Shown: positions 27,132 through 35,507, numbered from the stretch's first letter. The stretch: 64,000 nucleotides of DNA from an uncultured Coprococcus sp. (GCA_947626675.1 CANQTC010000002.1:62001-126000); one strand, 5' to 3'. A program made the numbers and translations. The notes: generated by a model not told the origin, from the letters alone.

Positions 27132-28043
27132 CTAATTACTGTAGAACCTTTCTACATTCCTTCTAAACAGCTTTGCCGGGCGGTAGCCTGCGGTCTCCGT
27201 CATCTGCTCTGTCTCAATCACATAATCCGCTATCTTCCTTCTGAAATTTGCAGTCAGCAGTTTCTTATTTAAAATAATTTCAACTGCATTCTGAAGCTGC
27301 GTCAGGGTAAACAACTCCGGCAATAAGTCAAATGCCTGCTTAAAATTGTTTGAAACGTTATTCCGCAGAGAAAGCAATGCCCTTAAAATAATTTCCGCAT
27401 GGTCAAATGCCACTTTATCTCGTTCAATTATCTGATAGCAGACCTCCTCATGATAATGCCGGAATGTTTTTGATTCCTCTACCTTCGCCTTTAACTCAAG
27501 CTTTGTTTCATCATTTACCAGCCGGAGTTCATACGCTGTTTCCAATACAAAATCATCGTTCTTTATTTCCCGCTTTTTCTCTTCCTGCGTAAGTTCTATA
27601 TTGAACCACCTTGCTTCCCACGCATCCGTACCTGCCCGCAGGGTACAGGTTTCACCATCCATCAGTGCCATAAATGTATTTGAGATAATCCACCCTCTTG
27701 GGTCTCTTCCCTTTTCTCCAAATACACCGACAGGCTGCAAATATGCATTTTTTACATTTGTCTCCTCAAACAATTCCCTTTTTGCGGTTTCAATCACATC
27801 CTCGCCAGGTTTACAAAATCCCCCCGGCAGCGCCCAGCAATTCTTATATGGATAAGATGCTCTTTTTATCAGCAATATTTTTAAGGACTTCTTTTGCAGC
27901 TTCCGAATGTTATCACAAGCACCATCATTTCGTATCGAAAAAATTGCAATATCTGAAGCTACAGAAGGTCTTTCAAACTTTGAAATATCGTAGGAGGACA
28001 GATATTGCTTCTCCTCTTTGCTCATTGTATAACTCATAATCAT
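27132..28043 (-). CDS. nrtR: NrtR-like Nudix / winged-helix regulator
   Basis: 303 residues. Residues about 25-175 form a Nudix domain with WALPGGFCKPGEDVIETAKR followed by ELFEETNV, a nearly canonical Nudix box ending in Asn instead of Gly. Residues about 215-300 are a winged-helix domain (LLPELFTLTQLQNAVEIILN, FRRKIADYVIETEQ, GYRPAKLFR). This is the layout of NrtR, which represses NAD genes and leaves DNA on binding ADP-ribose or a related ligand. The Nudix box is intact, so hydrolysis of ADP-ribose is possible too. Last gene of the operon, 8 bases after nadE. Confidence 0.82.
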   Translation of the reverse strand: MIMSYTMSKEEKQYLSSYDISKFERPSVASDIAIFSIRNDGACDNIRKLQKKSLKILLIKRASYPYKNCWALPGGFCKPGEDVIETAKRELFEETNVKNAYLQPVGVFGEKGRDPRGWIISNTFMALMDGETCTLRAGTDAWEARWFNIELTQEEKKREIKNDDFVLETAYELRLVNDETKLELKAKVEESKTFRHYHEEVCYQIIERDKVAFDHAEIILRALLSLRNNVSNNFKQAFDLLPELFTLTQLQNAVEIILNKKLLTANFRRKIADYVIETEQMTETAGYRPAKLFRRNVERFYSN

Positions 28044-28051
28044 CAGCGCTC

Positions 28052-28783
28052 CTAAGGTTCAAAACATGGCATTAACGCAAGCTTAAACAGATTTTGCTTA
28101 TGCAGCTTATCAATCTTTTCTTTCAGTTCGGGTGCAGGTGAAATCCCCTCACGAATATATTTGTCCAGCATCTCGTAAGTAAATCCCAGATTTTCTTCAT
28201 CCGTTTTACCACATAGTCCATCGATAGGAACTTTATCAACCAATTCATCAGGCAGATGAAGCACCCTTCCTATTTCTTTTACTTCTGTAACAGTAAGCTT
28301 TGAAAGCGGACTAAAATCGCCAACACTATCGCCATATCTCGTAGAATACCCAACCCAGTCCTCTGAAAGATTACAGGTATTCGCAACTCTTCCATTCATA
28401 CTCTGGCTTACGGCATATAAGGTCGCCATGCGAATACGCGGCGGCAGATTCGTCTTTGTCTGTTCCGTTATCTGAATATCATCCGGCATCGCATCAAGTA
28501 CCCCATTTACCGCATCTTCAATATTTATTTCAATACTTTGTATCTTTAACGTATCAACCAATTTTCGCGCCATGTCAATATCTGCCTGTTTTCCGCAAGG
28601 CATCAGCACACCGATTACACGTTCCTTCCCTAATGCTTCCACACATAAAGCTGCTGTAACGGATGAATCTTTTCCGCCGGATATCCCAACAATGGCGTTA
28701 CAGTCTGCTCCATTTTCTTCAAAAAATGCTCTAATCCATGCCGCGCATCTGTCTTTTACATCTTCCGCATTAAAACCATTCAT
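28052..28783 (-). CDS. nadE: NH3-dependent NAD+ synthetase
   Basis: Last step of the deamidated NAD route: nicotinate adenine dinucleotide plus ammonia and ATP to NAD+. 243 residues, the short form without glutaminase domain. PP-loop AIVGISGGKDSSV at about residue 31, NTCNLSEDWVGYSTRYGD and PIDGLCGKTDEENLGFTYE. It begins 3 bases after the NAMPT-type gene stop and is co-transcribed. Confidence 0.96.
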   Translation of the reverse strand: MNGFNAEDVKDRCAAWIRAFFEENGADCNAIVGISGGKDSSVTAALCVEALGKERVIGVLMPCGKQADIDMARKLVDTLKIQSIEINIEDAVNGVLDAMPDDIQITEQTKTNLPPRIRMATLYAVSQSMNGRVANTCNLSEDWVGYSTRYGDSVGDFSPLSKLTVTEVKEIGRVLHLPDELVDKVPIDGLCGKTDEENLGFTYEMLDKYIREGISPAPELKEKIDKLHKQNLFKLALMPCFEP

Positions 28784-28786
28784 ATA

Positions 28787-30262
28787 TTAAAACTCCCCTC
28801 CATGTAATAAATCCCGGATTTCCTTTAATGTCTGCTCCTTTGTAAGCACACCATCTTTAAATACTGTCGTAAGAACATTCCGGTTATTCTCACAAGCCTC
28901 TTTCCATGTATATCCATCCTGATAGCCGTATTCACCATTTTCATCCTGCCATACGACGCAGCATCCTTTCTGGGATTTCTTAAAGCCGCCATCTTTCGGA
29001 TTTTTGAAAATCGGATACGGCTTATCTGCAATCTCGCAATATGTCGCCTTAATACAGGAACTGAAGGTATCCCGGGTAAATGGTTTTAAAATTCCATCCT
29101 CTTCTATACACTGCATGGAAAATGAACCAACACCAAGCGCCACATTAGAACATGCAAATCCGTTTTCTTCCAAAATCTGATAAATCTGTTCGCATCTTTG
29201 AAGCGTAATAGAATCCCCGTAAATTGCTTTTACATGTGAATCCAATACCTTATATCCTTTGCTGTTTATGCTTCCGCCAAATTCTTCCCAGAGTTTAAAA
29301 ACCGTTTTTGTTACTACAGAAACGCAATCACCAGAATCTCCACGCATCAGCATACAACCATTATGCGCCATTATTTCGTTTTTTATTTGCGGCAGGACAT
29401 TTTCTATTACATTCCAATAATCATAAGAATCTAATACTGCACTAAAGCTTGTATTTGGATAAATGTCAGTAAGAAGTCTTTTTAACAGTGTTTCTTCATC
29501 TCCATCTACTGCATAGTTGCTGCACATGACAGAATGTTCTGTACTCGGACTCCCAAACGCCACCGGCTCTTTCGTACAATCACAGGCATAATAATGCTCC
29601 AGATATGGAATCGTGGGAACTGTAGCAGTATTTAAGAACGATAAACACCATCCTGCCCCTGCTTTTACCGCAGATTCCATACATTCTTCTCCGCGGAAAT
29701 CAAAAGCACCCAAAGCTCTTGCGCGCGATACGCTTTCATCACAAGTCTTATCATAGTATTGATTTACAATCTGACGGTATGTATAGCCAACCGTCGCGGC
29801 AATCATCGGATGCCAGCTTTCCGCAGAAATCAGACTTTCAAGAGATTGCGGCAGCCAGGCAAAATCAGGATGAGTATTGGTAATGCCAAACATTGGCACA
29901 TGCATCGGTACAAGCGCACCTTCCGGCAAAGCAACAATCTCTATCGGGAGATATCCTAACTTATGCAGTTTTTCAATTTTTTCAAGCTTATATGACGATG
30001 CGCCCAAAGCCGCATCCATAATTCTTTTATATTCGTTTATCACATCTGCAAATGGCCTGTCAAAGAACTCCTGATTAAAATATTCAATCAAATATGTTTT
30101 TATAAATCCCTGAAGACCAAACATCACAACCTTATCCCACCTGTCTACTCTGCTCATACGGGGTGTAAAATAGGACACAGACTTCGTAATGTCTTTTGGC
30201 AGCATTTCCGCATGTACCGCCTTATAAAAATCAATCAGCAGCATCGGGTTCACTCTACTCAT
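28787..30262 (-). CDS. nadV: Nicotinamide phosphoribosyltransferase-type enzyme
   Basis: Joins nicotinamide to PRPP to give NMN. 491 residues, as in animal NAMPT and bacterial NadV. Start MSRVNPMLLIDFYKAVHAEM with GGAGG nine bases upstream at 30276-30272. Motifs: SYFTPRMSR, FGLQGFIKTYLIEYF, GAFDFRGEECMESAVKAGAG, active-site FGSPSTEHSVM, and MRGDSGDCVSVV. Its ATG overlaps the prs-like stop by 8 bases. The pairing with a short prs-like gene also recalls phage pairs in which a NAMPT homologue uses ADP-ribose pyrophosphate instead of PRPP; the sequence alone does not tell which. Confidence 0.88.
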   Translation of the reverse strand: MSRVNPMLLIDFYKAVHAEMLPKDITKSVSYFTPRMSRVDRWDKVVMFGLQGFIKTYLIEYFNQEFFDRPFADVINEYKRIMDAALGASSYKLEKIEKLHKLGYLPIEIVALPEGALVPMHVPMFGITNTHPDFAWLPQSLESLISAESWHPMIAATVGYTYRQIVNQYYDKTCDESVSRARALGAFDFRGEECMESAVKAGAGWCLSFLNTATVPTIPYLEHYYACDCTKEPVAFGSPSTEHSVMCSNYAVDGDEETLLKRLLTDIYPNTSFSAVLDSYDYWNVIENVLPQIKNEIMAHNGCMLMRGDSGDCVSVVTKTVFKLWEEFGGSINSKGYKVLDSHVKAIYGDSITLQRCEQIYQILEENGFACSNVALGVGSFSMQCIEEDGILKPFTRDTFSSCIKATYCEIADKPYPIFKNPKDGGFKKSQKGCCVVWQDENGEYGYQDGYTWKEACENNRNVLTTVFKDGVLTKEQTLKEIRDLLHGGEF

Positions 30263-31067
30263 AATCAAGCACCTCCACCATTTCATGTTCTTTCGTAAAA
30301 ATACTATTTGTTGTATAGACTCTATTAATCAAATTGCTGTCCAGTAATGTTCCCTCAAGTATCGTATTCTCACAGTGAGAAATATACAGATAGATTTCCT
30401 TTGCACCGAATTCCTTTAATGCTTTTGCACTATAATAAAAAGTACCGCCCCTGCTGCAAATGTCATCAATCATTAAAACCTCGTTGCCTGAAATCATCTC
30501 CGTCTGTCCTGATACCAACAATTCCTGTATTTCACCTGTCTTCCAGTCTCTTTTCTTGATGCCAAAAACATATGGCTGATGAAACATTGCAGAATACCGT
30601 TTCATTGCTCCCTCGTCAGGATAAAAAAGCACAATATTTTTTTTGCCCTTCTTCTCTAATTGTTTCAGCACCGTTTCGATATACCGCTTCGGTGACTCCA
30701 CCTTGATATGACTAATCAATGCCTCACTAACATAAGAATGGGAATCAAATACGGTAACCTTTGAAAAGGATAAATCATTTATAAGCTCCGCAAAATATTT
30801 TAACGTAAATACATCCTCTTCATTTTTTACCCTGTCCTGTCTCGCATTTGGAATATAGGGAAGTTTCAGCTCAATATTTTCAATTCCTTTTGACTTTAAA
30901 TGCTTTGTCAGAAAATATAATGCCACCAGTTCTTCGTTGTTCTCATAACGCCATGTGATAACAACCGGCTCTTTTTTGCTTTTCATCCCATCTGCATTTT
31001 CCTTCATCAATAATGTGCCATCCGGGAAATGACTTATATCTATGATTTTATTATTGCATTTTATCAT
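30255..31067 (-). CDS. Short, divergent ribose-phosphate pyrophosphokinase-like protein
   Basis: 270 residues against about 315 in housekeeping Prs. Kept motifs: PYIPNARQDRV (adenine side), flexible-loop KKRDWKTGEI, and the PRPP loop VLMIDDICSRGGTF, more open than the usual DDxxDTAGT. The N-terminus is shortened and lacks the FSDGE segment, with SHFPDGTLLM in its place. It probably makes PRPP for the NAMPT-type enzyme next door; an ADP-ribose pyrophosphate product is an alternative. It starts 2 bases after the nicotinamidase stop. Confidence 0.8.
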   Translation of the reverse strand: MIKCNNKIIDISHFPDGTLLMKENADGMKSKKEPVVITWRYENNEELVALYFLTKHLKSKGIENIELKLPYIPNARQDRVKNEEDVFTLKYFAELINDLSFSKVTVFDSHSYVSEALISHIKVESPKRYIETVLKQLEKKGKKNIVLFYPDEGAMKRYSAMFHQPYVFGIKKRDWKTGEIQELLVSGQTEMISGNEVLMIDDICSRGGTFYYSAKALKEFGAKEIYLYISHCENTILEGTLLDSNLINRVYTTNSIFTKEHEMVEVLDYE

Positions 31068-31069
31068 CC

Positions 31070-31576
31070 TTATTCCCCCACAATATCAATCTGACACATT
31101 TTCATTGTTGTCAATGCTGCCTGGTGGCTTTCCGGTGTTACACCCGCACAGCATCCTGCATCAACGCTTACTTTGATTTCCGGGAATGCCGCCTTTATAA
31201 TAAGTGCGTTTGATACAACGCAGATATCCGTGCAAAGCCCCACAAGTTCAACCTCTTCCAAATCAAAATCCTTCCAGTCCATATATCCAAAACTTATTTT
31301 ATTGATATATTTCGCTCCCGGTATTTCTAAGCCTTCTGCAATCTTCCAGCCCTCCGTTCCCTCAATACAATGTTCTACCGGCAAATGTCTTCCTTCATTT
31401 GTTGTCAGATAATTCTTCTGATGTGTATCTCTTGTAAATATAATCTCATTGCCTGCATTCTGATATTCGGCTATTTTCTTTTTTACATTGTCCACAATCG
31501 CTTTTGCTTCTTCTGTTCCTAATGAACCACTTATAAAATCATTTTGCATATCAATTACAATTAACGTTTTCTTCAT
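31070..31576 (-). CDS. pncA: Isochorismatase-family hydrolase, probable nicotinamidase
   Basis: Cleaves nicotinamide to nicotinate and ammonia if the context assignment is right. 168 residues from the ATG at 31576, which has GGAGGGG at 31588-31582. Catalytic aspartate in LIVIDMQNDFI and catalytic cysteine in VGLCTDICVVSNAL; the middle lysine lies in INKISFGYMDW. First gene of the operon pncA - prs-like - nadV - nadE - nrtR. Other isochorismatase-fold amidases cannot be excluded on sequence alone. Confidence 0.82.
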   Translation of the reverse strand: MKKTLIVIDMQNDFISGSLGTEEAKAIVDNVKKKIAEYQNAGNEIIFTRDTHQKNYLTTNEGRHLPVEHCIEGTEGWKIAEGLEIPGAKYINKISFGYMDWKDFDLEEVELVGLCTDICVVSNALIIKAAFPEIKVSVDAGCCAGVTPESHQAALTTMKMCQIDIVGE

Positions 31577-31606
31577 CATTACCCCTCCGTTTAACTTATT
31601 ATTATA

Positions 31607-31657
31607 TTGATAATATGTTTCTATGTCATAGAGTATACTATCATTTTGATAATATGT
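31607..31657 (-). repeat. Direct repeats, candidate NrtR operators
   Basis: The 12-mer TTGATAATATGT occurs at 31607-31618 and 31646-31657 (39 bases apart). The distal copy overlaps the -35 and spacer of the pncA promoter and is part of the inverted repeat TATCA-TTT-TGATA (31640-31652). The other lies in the leader between start point and RBS. Confidence 0.5.
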
Positions 31658-31660
31658 CAA
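31632..31660 (-). promoter_or_regulatory. Strong promoter of the NAD operon
   Basis: Perfect TTGACA (31660-31655), 17-base spacer, TATACT (31637-31632), 56 bases before the pncA start. A promoter this strong under repression fits a salvage operon. Confidence 0.8.
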
Positions 31661-31713
31661 GCACTTTCTTTTGAAATTATACAAATTTATTTTCAGAAGA
31701 TGTATTAAAACAA

Positions 31714-31754
31714 AAAATAGACAACTACTACAAATTGTAATAATTGTCTATTTT
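31714..31754 (-). terminator. Terminator of the Rpn-family gene
   Basis: AAAATAGACAA and TTGTCTATTTT pair over 11 bp with a 19-base loop; the minus side continues TTGTTTTAATAC. It is 67 bases after the stop at 31821. Confidence 0.65.
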
Positions 31755-31820
31755 ATACCGTTCCATAATGACAACGGCTAAAATCAAATCGGCACGAACA
31801 ATTCGTCCCGCAGATTTTCT

Positions 31821-32879
31821 TTAATTTCTTTCCATTTCTGCTATTTTCTTTTGAAGCGCCAATATCTCCGCTTTAGCACTGTCAAGCTCTGTCTTTGTGC
31901 TGTCAAGCTCCGTCTTTGTGTTATCAAGCTTCATATTCGCATCGTCAAGCTTCATATTTACATCATTAAGTTCTTCTTTTTTAGCATCCAGTTCATCCTG
32001 CATTTCTTCCACCATCAGTTTTACAGTATTCCTGTCAAGTATCGCTAATTCCTCTGAAAATAATCCCATAACATTCTCCATATTCCTGCATATATTATAA
32101 ATATCATGATACATGGTTTTAAACTTCGGATATTCTATTATAAGCTTTATAATATCCTCCGGTTTGTCTGATGACAAGAACAGCATCCATGCATCAAGGT
32201 CATTTGTGATACCTTTATTTTGATAGTGAATACGAAAATTGTCAAGTGATATAAAGAAAAAATGCTGTAACATTTTTAAATCGATATCAGCATTAAACTG
32301 CTGTGAAGATTTATAAAAATATTGTTCCGGACAAGTCCGTAACTCTCTCGGACTGTCATCAAAAAATATGATGGTATAAACATTGTTAATGGCAGAATAT
32401 GTAAACCGTTTCCCCATTTTACTCCGTACCCGCTTTAACTGGCGAAGCAGAAGGTCAGCGGAGTAACATGCTGCACGTTGTCCGAGAAACTTATAACCTA
32501 TTTTCTGAACTTCAATATTTGCTATACTGCCATCTTCCAGTTTTACTACAATATCCATAATAAGCAGGGATGCTTCATCCGCAATACGCGATGAGTCATT
32601 CTGCAATACTTCTACTACTTCTACCTTTCGTCCCAGTATCAGTGTAAGCAGCTCATTAAGCCTTTCCGGTACATATTCCGGATTCATAACCTCTTTAAAA
32701 AAAACATCATATAATAACTTGACACCTTTGTTGCCCGAACAGGCATCAAGTATTTCATCCTGCCATTCAGATGGCATTGAATAGAACTGATTTGCCAATA
32801 AGGGATTCGATTGAATATCAGTTAAAATCTCCTCCCTGGTTCTAATCATAGGAAAATATTCCCTTAGATTTGTTTTCAA
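31821..32879 (-). CDS. Rpn / PD-(D/E)XK nuclease family protein with heptad-repeat tail
   Basis: 352 residues. Residues about 50-290 match the PD-(D/E)XK family often labelled transposase (Rpn, PDDEXK_2): LLYDVFFKEVMNPEY, the catalytic strand LLIMDIVVKLEDGSIANIEV with D and the E-V-Q triad, then YSADLLLRQLKRV and YTIIFFDDSP. Residues about 295-350 are a coiled coil made of near-perfect seven-residue units (LDDANMK, LDNTKTE, LDSTKTE, LDSAKAE). Rpn proteins cut DNA and promote RecA-independent recombination; a defence role has been proposed. Own promoter and terminator. Confidence 0.85.
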   Translation of the reverse strand: MKTNLREYFPMIRTREEILTDIQSNPLLANQFYSMPSEWQDEILDACSGNKGVKLLYDVFFKEVMNPEYVPERLNELLTLILGRKVEVVEVLQNDSSRIADEASLLIMDIVVKLEDGSIANIEVQKIGYKFLGQRAACYSADLLLRQLKRVRSKMGKRFTYSAINNVYTIIFFDDSPRELRTCPEQYFYKSSQQFNADIDLKMLQHFFFISLDNFRIHYQNKGITNDLDAWMLFLSSDKPEDIIKLIIEYPKFKTMYHDIYNICRNMENVMGLFSEELAILDRNTVKLMVEEMQDELDAKKEELNDVNMKLDDANMKLDNTKTELDSTKTELDSAKAEILALQKKIAEMERN

Positions 32880-32919
32880 TTATTATCTCCTTTTCGCAAA
32901 TATTCCGGCCGGTAGATAA

Positions 32920-32949
32920 ATCATAAAACATGATATAGGAAACGGTCAA
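32920..32949 (-). promoter_or_regulatory. Promoter of the Rpn-family gene
   Basis: TTGACC (32949-32944), 18-base spacer, TATGAT (32925-32920), about 41 bases before the start. Confidence 0.5.
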
Positions 32950-32964
32950 TAGATGCGCTAAAAG

Positions 32965-32987
32965 TCGCGAAATTCGCGAATATTCGC
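32965..32987. promoter_or_regulatory. Overlapping palindromes upstream of the Rpn promoter
   Basis: TCGCGAA-A-TTCGCGA (32965-32979) overlaps the perfect palindrome GCGAATATTCGC (32976-32987). Three CGCGAA/TTCGC half sites in 23 bases in an otherwise AT-rich gap suggest a protein-binding site. Confidence 0.4.
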
Positions 32988-33043
32988 TAAAAAAATAATA
33001 ATATTATACATTTTGTAAATTTTTTTAACCATTTATTATTTAT

Positions 33044-33583
33044 CTAAAATTCATATTCTTTTATCTCACAATTCCGTATTCCAAAAGCAGCATACGCTTC
33101 ATTCGTCATGTCGTGAAAATATGACTGTATTACTCTTGCAATTCCATTATGTGCGACAAGAAGATATGTGTGTTTATCTGATTTTTCTTTTAATTCGTCA
33201 AGAAGATTATATATTCTCTGACACAAATGAAGCATCGTTTCACCGCCATTATAATGGTCTATAAAATGCGCCTTCGCTATCTGAAATTCTGCCCCATTAC
33301 GCGCTGTCCCCTCATAACATCCAAAGTTCTGTTCTTTCAGTCTCGGTTCTTCCATCATGGGAATTCCTGTCTGCTCTGATATATGTCTGGCTGTTTCGGA
33401 AGCCCTTATAAGCGGAGAATATAATATTGTATCAATATGATAATCTCCATTTTTTATCAATCTGCCAAGCTCCTCTGCCTGCTTATGTCCAAGTTCTGTC
33501 AGCGCTATATCGGTTGCCCCACAAATTTTATTCTCTACATTCCATATCGTCTGTCCATGTCTTGTAAAATAAAGTCTGCCCAT
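33044..33583 (-). CDS. Histidine phosphatase (phosphoglycerate mutase-like) family protein
   Basis: 179 residues. Phospho-acceptor motif LYFTRHGQTIWNVENK, YSPLIRASETARHI, acid EQNFGCYEGTARNG and the second histidine in LLVAHNGIARV. Small-molecule phosphatases of this type include alpha-ribazole and phosphoglycerate enzymes; the substrate here is not clear. ATG at 33583 with AAGGAA; in-frame GTG just before is less likely. It ends the five-gene run that starts at 36310, 24 bases after the AAA gene. Confidence 0.9.
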   Translation of the reverse strand: MGRLYFTRHGQTIWNVENKICGATDIALTELGHKQAEELGRLIKNGDYHIDTILYSPLIRASETARHISEQTGIPMMEEPRLKEQNFGCYEGTARNGAEFQIAKAHFIDHYNGGETMLHLCQRIYNLLDELKEKSDKHTYLLVAHNGIARVIQSYFHDMTNEAYAAFGIRNCEIKEYEF

Positions 33584-33607
33584 CACTATTTTCCTTATCT
33601 AATCAAG

Positions 33608-34783
33608 TTATTTCATATTAATTATCTGAAAAGCTTCATTAATATCTTCTTTTATTATCACATCACTATTCCTTCTATCTGCTGCCATCAGGGTTTCATT
33701 AATAATCGTTTCAATCTGTGCACAGCTTCTTCCCTGCAGGAACGCCGCAAACTTCGCAACAGATATATCCTCCGAAAACTTTCGACTGCCAAGATACATT
33801 GAAAGTAGTTCCTCAATGGCATGAATATCAGGATTTTCAATCTTATATTTTCTATCAAATCTTCCGGCTCTTATCAGCGCCGGGTCAAGATTCGTTATAT
33901 TATTCGTTGCGCCTATCACCAAAACGCCCGTTTCATTTTGTTCAAATCCATCCAACTCATTCAGAAGCGCTGTCACCATTCTGTTATTTTCCTTATCAAT
34001 AGCCTGTCCCGCATAGTTTCTGGCCTCACTGATACCATCAAACTCGTCTATAAATATAATACAAGGTCTTAATTTTCTTGCTTTTTTGAACAGTCGTTTT
34101 ATTTTTGCCGGACCTATTGACATGTACATACTCTGAAAATCCGTTGCCTTTGCAGCGATAAAATTCATACCGGCTTCTCCTGCCAAAGCTCTTGCAAATA
34201 ATGTTTTGCCGTTTCCCGGAGGACCTGCCAGCAATATACCTCTTGGCTGACGTATACCCATTTTTTCATATTCAACAGGATTGTTCATCAACGCGACAAG
34301 CTGCTTCATATCCTGTTTCATTTTATCCATCCCCGCTATATCATCAAAAGAAGCATCAACATGCTTTACTGCCTTAAACTGTCTATTCAGCTTAAACAAT
34401 ACAAACCATAATGCACCAACAAGAATTGCTACAAATATCAAATCAAACAGTATATCCATTACGGCATATAAAATATCTGTTCCACTATCTTCTACGGATA
34501 TATCAATTCCATGCAGCAACAACTCTTCTTTAAATCTGTCATAATCAGGATTATCCGTTACATATTGTGTATCAATATCTTTTTTCAGGATAAAATACAC
34601 TTGTTCTCCCTGAATATCCGCCTTACTTATTTCATTTTTTTCCAAATAATTGACAAATTCCGTATATGATGTACGGACTGCCTTGTCTTTATGCAATGCC
34701 CAAATACATATAACGGAACATGTCAAAAACATTATTACGAATGTATAGATAAATCTCTTTTTTATCTTTCTTGTGGTATTCAT
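33608..34783 (-). CDS. FtsH-like membrane AAA ATPase lacking the protease domain
   Basis: 391 residues. Helix 1 about 13-32, an outside domain about 35-100 (RTSYTEFVNYLEKNEISKAD as in FtsH), helix 2 about 105-130, then the AAA module: FDDIAGMDKMKQDMKQLVAL, Walker A GPPGNGKT, Walker B IIFIDEFD, ATNNITNLDPALIRAGRFDR. The protein stops after the AAA lid; the M41 peptidase domain with HExxH, about 200 residues, is absent. The pore-loop region reads QSMYMSIGPAKIK instead of the FtsH FVG motif. Its start is 13 bases after the stop of a membrane zinc protease gene. ATG 34783 has GAGG seven bases upstream. Confidence 0.85.
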   Translation of the reverse strand: MNTTRKIKKRFIYTFVIMFLTCSVICIWALHKDKAVRTSYTEFVNYLEKNEISKADIQGEQVYFILKKDIDTQYVTDNPDYDRFKEELLLHGIDISVEDSGTDILYAVMDILFDLIFVAILVGALWFVLFKLNRQFKAVKHVDASFDDIAGMDKMKQDMKQLVALMNNPVEYEKMGIRQPRGILLAGPPGNGKTLFARALAGEAGMNFIAAKATDFQSMYMSIGPAKIKRLFKKARKLRPCIIFIDEFDGISEARNYAGQAIDKENNRMVTALLNELDGFEQNETGVLVIGATNNITNLDPALIRAGRFDRKYKIENPDIHAIEELLSMYLGSRKFSEDISVAKFAAFLQGRSCAQIETIINETLMAADRRNSDVIIKEDINEAFQIINMK

Positions 34784-34796
34784 TCGGATACCTCTG

Positions 34797-35480
34797 TTAA
34801 TTGCTTCTTCTGCCAATTATCATGAATAATCTCAATAATTGTAAAATGGTTGTAACCATCGCTGCTACATAAGTAAGCGCTGCCGCGGTAAGAACACTGT
34901 CTGCATATCCAATCTCGTCCGGATAAAGCATCGCGCCATTATTTAAAATCGTAATTGCTCTCTTTGATGCATCAAATTCAACAGGTAATGTAACCGCCTG
35001 AAAAACAACAATCGCTAAGAATAAAAGGATACCAATATTCATAAGTCCGGACATATCGAATAATAATCCTAACAAAATAACCGGCCATGAAATAGCAGAA
35101 CCAATCTTTGCAACAGGCACTATGGCAGAACGAAACTTTAAAGGTGCATATCCATGAGCATGTTGTATTGCATGACCACACTCATGCGCTGCTACTCCTA
35201 TTGCCGCTACCGAAGTCGAACCATATACGGTATCCGATAATCTAAGCACCTTTTCTTTCGGTGAATAGTGGTCTGTAAGTTTTCCCGCTATTCTCTCAAT
35301 TCTTACATCATAGATACCGGAGCCTCTTAATATCATCTCCGCTACTCTTTCTGCTGTAAGTCCTGTTCTGCTATTAATCTTACTATACTTTGAAAATGTT
35401 GAATTAACATTTATCGAAGCCATTATGCTCAAAATAACTCCGATTATAACCAATATATATGTTGCATCATAAAAATACAT
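34797..35480 (-). CDS. YugP-type membrane zinc metallopeptidase
   Basis: 227 residues of the Zn_peptidase_2 family (PF04298). Zinc site in GVAAHECGHAIQHAHGY (HExxH); further YSPKEKVLRLSDTVYGSTS and the C-terminal LPVEFDASKRAITIL with a likely third ligand. One N-terminal helix and about three C-terminal helices. ATG 35480 is seven bases from AGGAGG. In the same transcript as the protease-less FtsH-like protein, which suggests that the two may work together. Confidence 0.9.
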   Translation of the reverse strand: MYFYDATYILVIIGVILSIMASINVNSTFSKYSKINSRTGLTAERVAEMILRGSGIYDVRIERIAGKLTDHYSPKEKVLRLSDTVYGSTSVAAIGVAAHECGHAIQHAHGYAPLKFRSAIVPVAKIGSAISWPVILLGLLFDMSGLMNIGILLFLAIVVFQAVTLPVEFDASKRAITILNNGAMLYPDEIGYADSVLTAAALTYVAAMVTTILQLLRLFMIIGRRSN

Positions 35481-35507
35481 AACCATTCCTCCTATGAACC
35501 ATTTCGG

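Noticed and set aside
31860-31975. Regular 21-base repeats that at first look like a CRISPR array
   Set aside because: There are no unique spacers; the repeats translate into clean heptads in frame with the nuclease gene.
31821-32879. Reading the Rpn-family gene as a transposase of a mobile element
   Set aside because: No terminal inverted repeats or target duplication; the family name transposase is historical.
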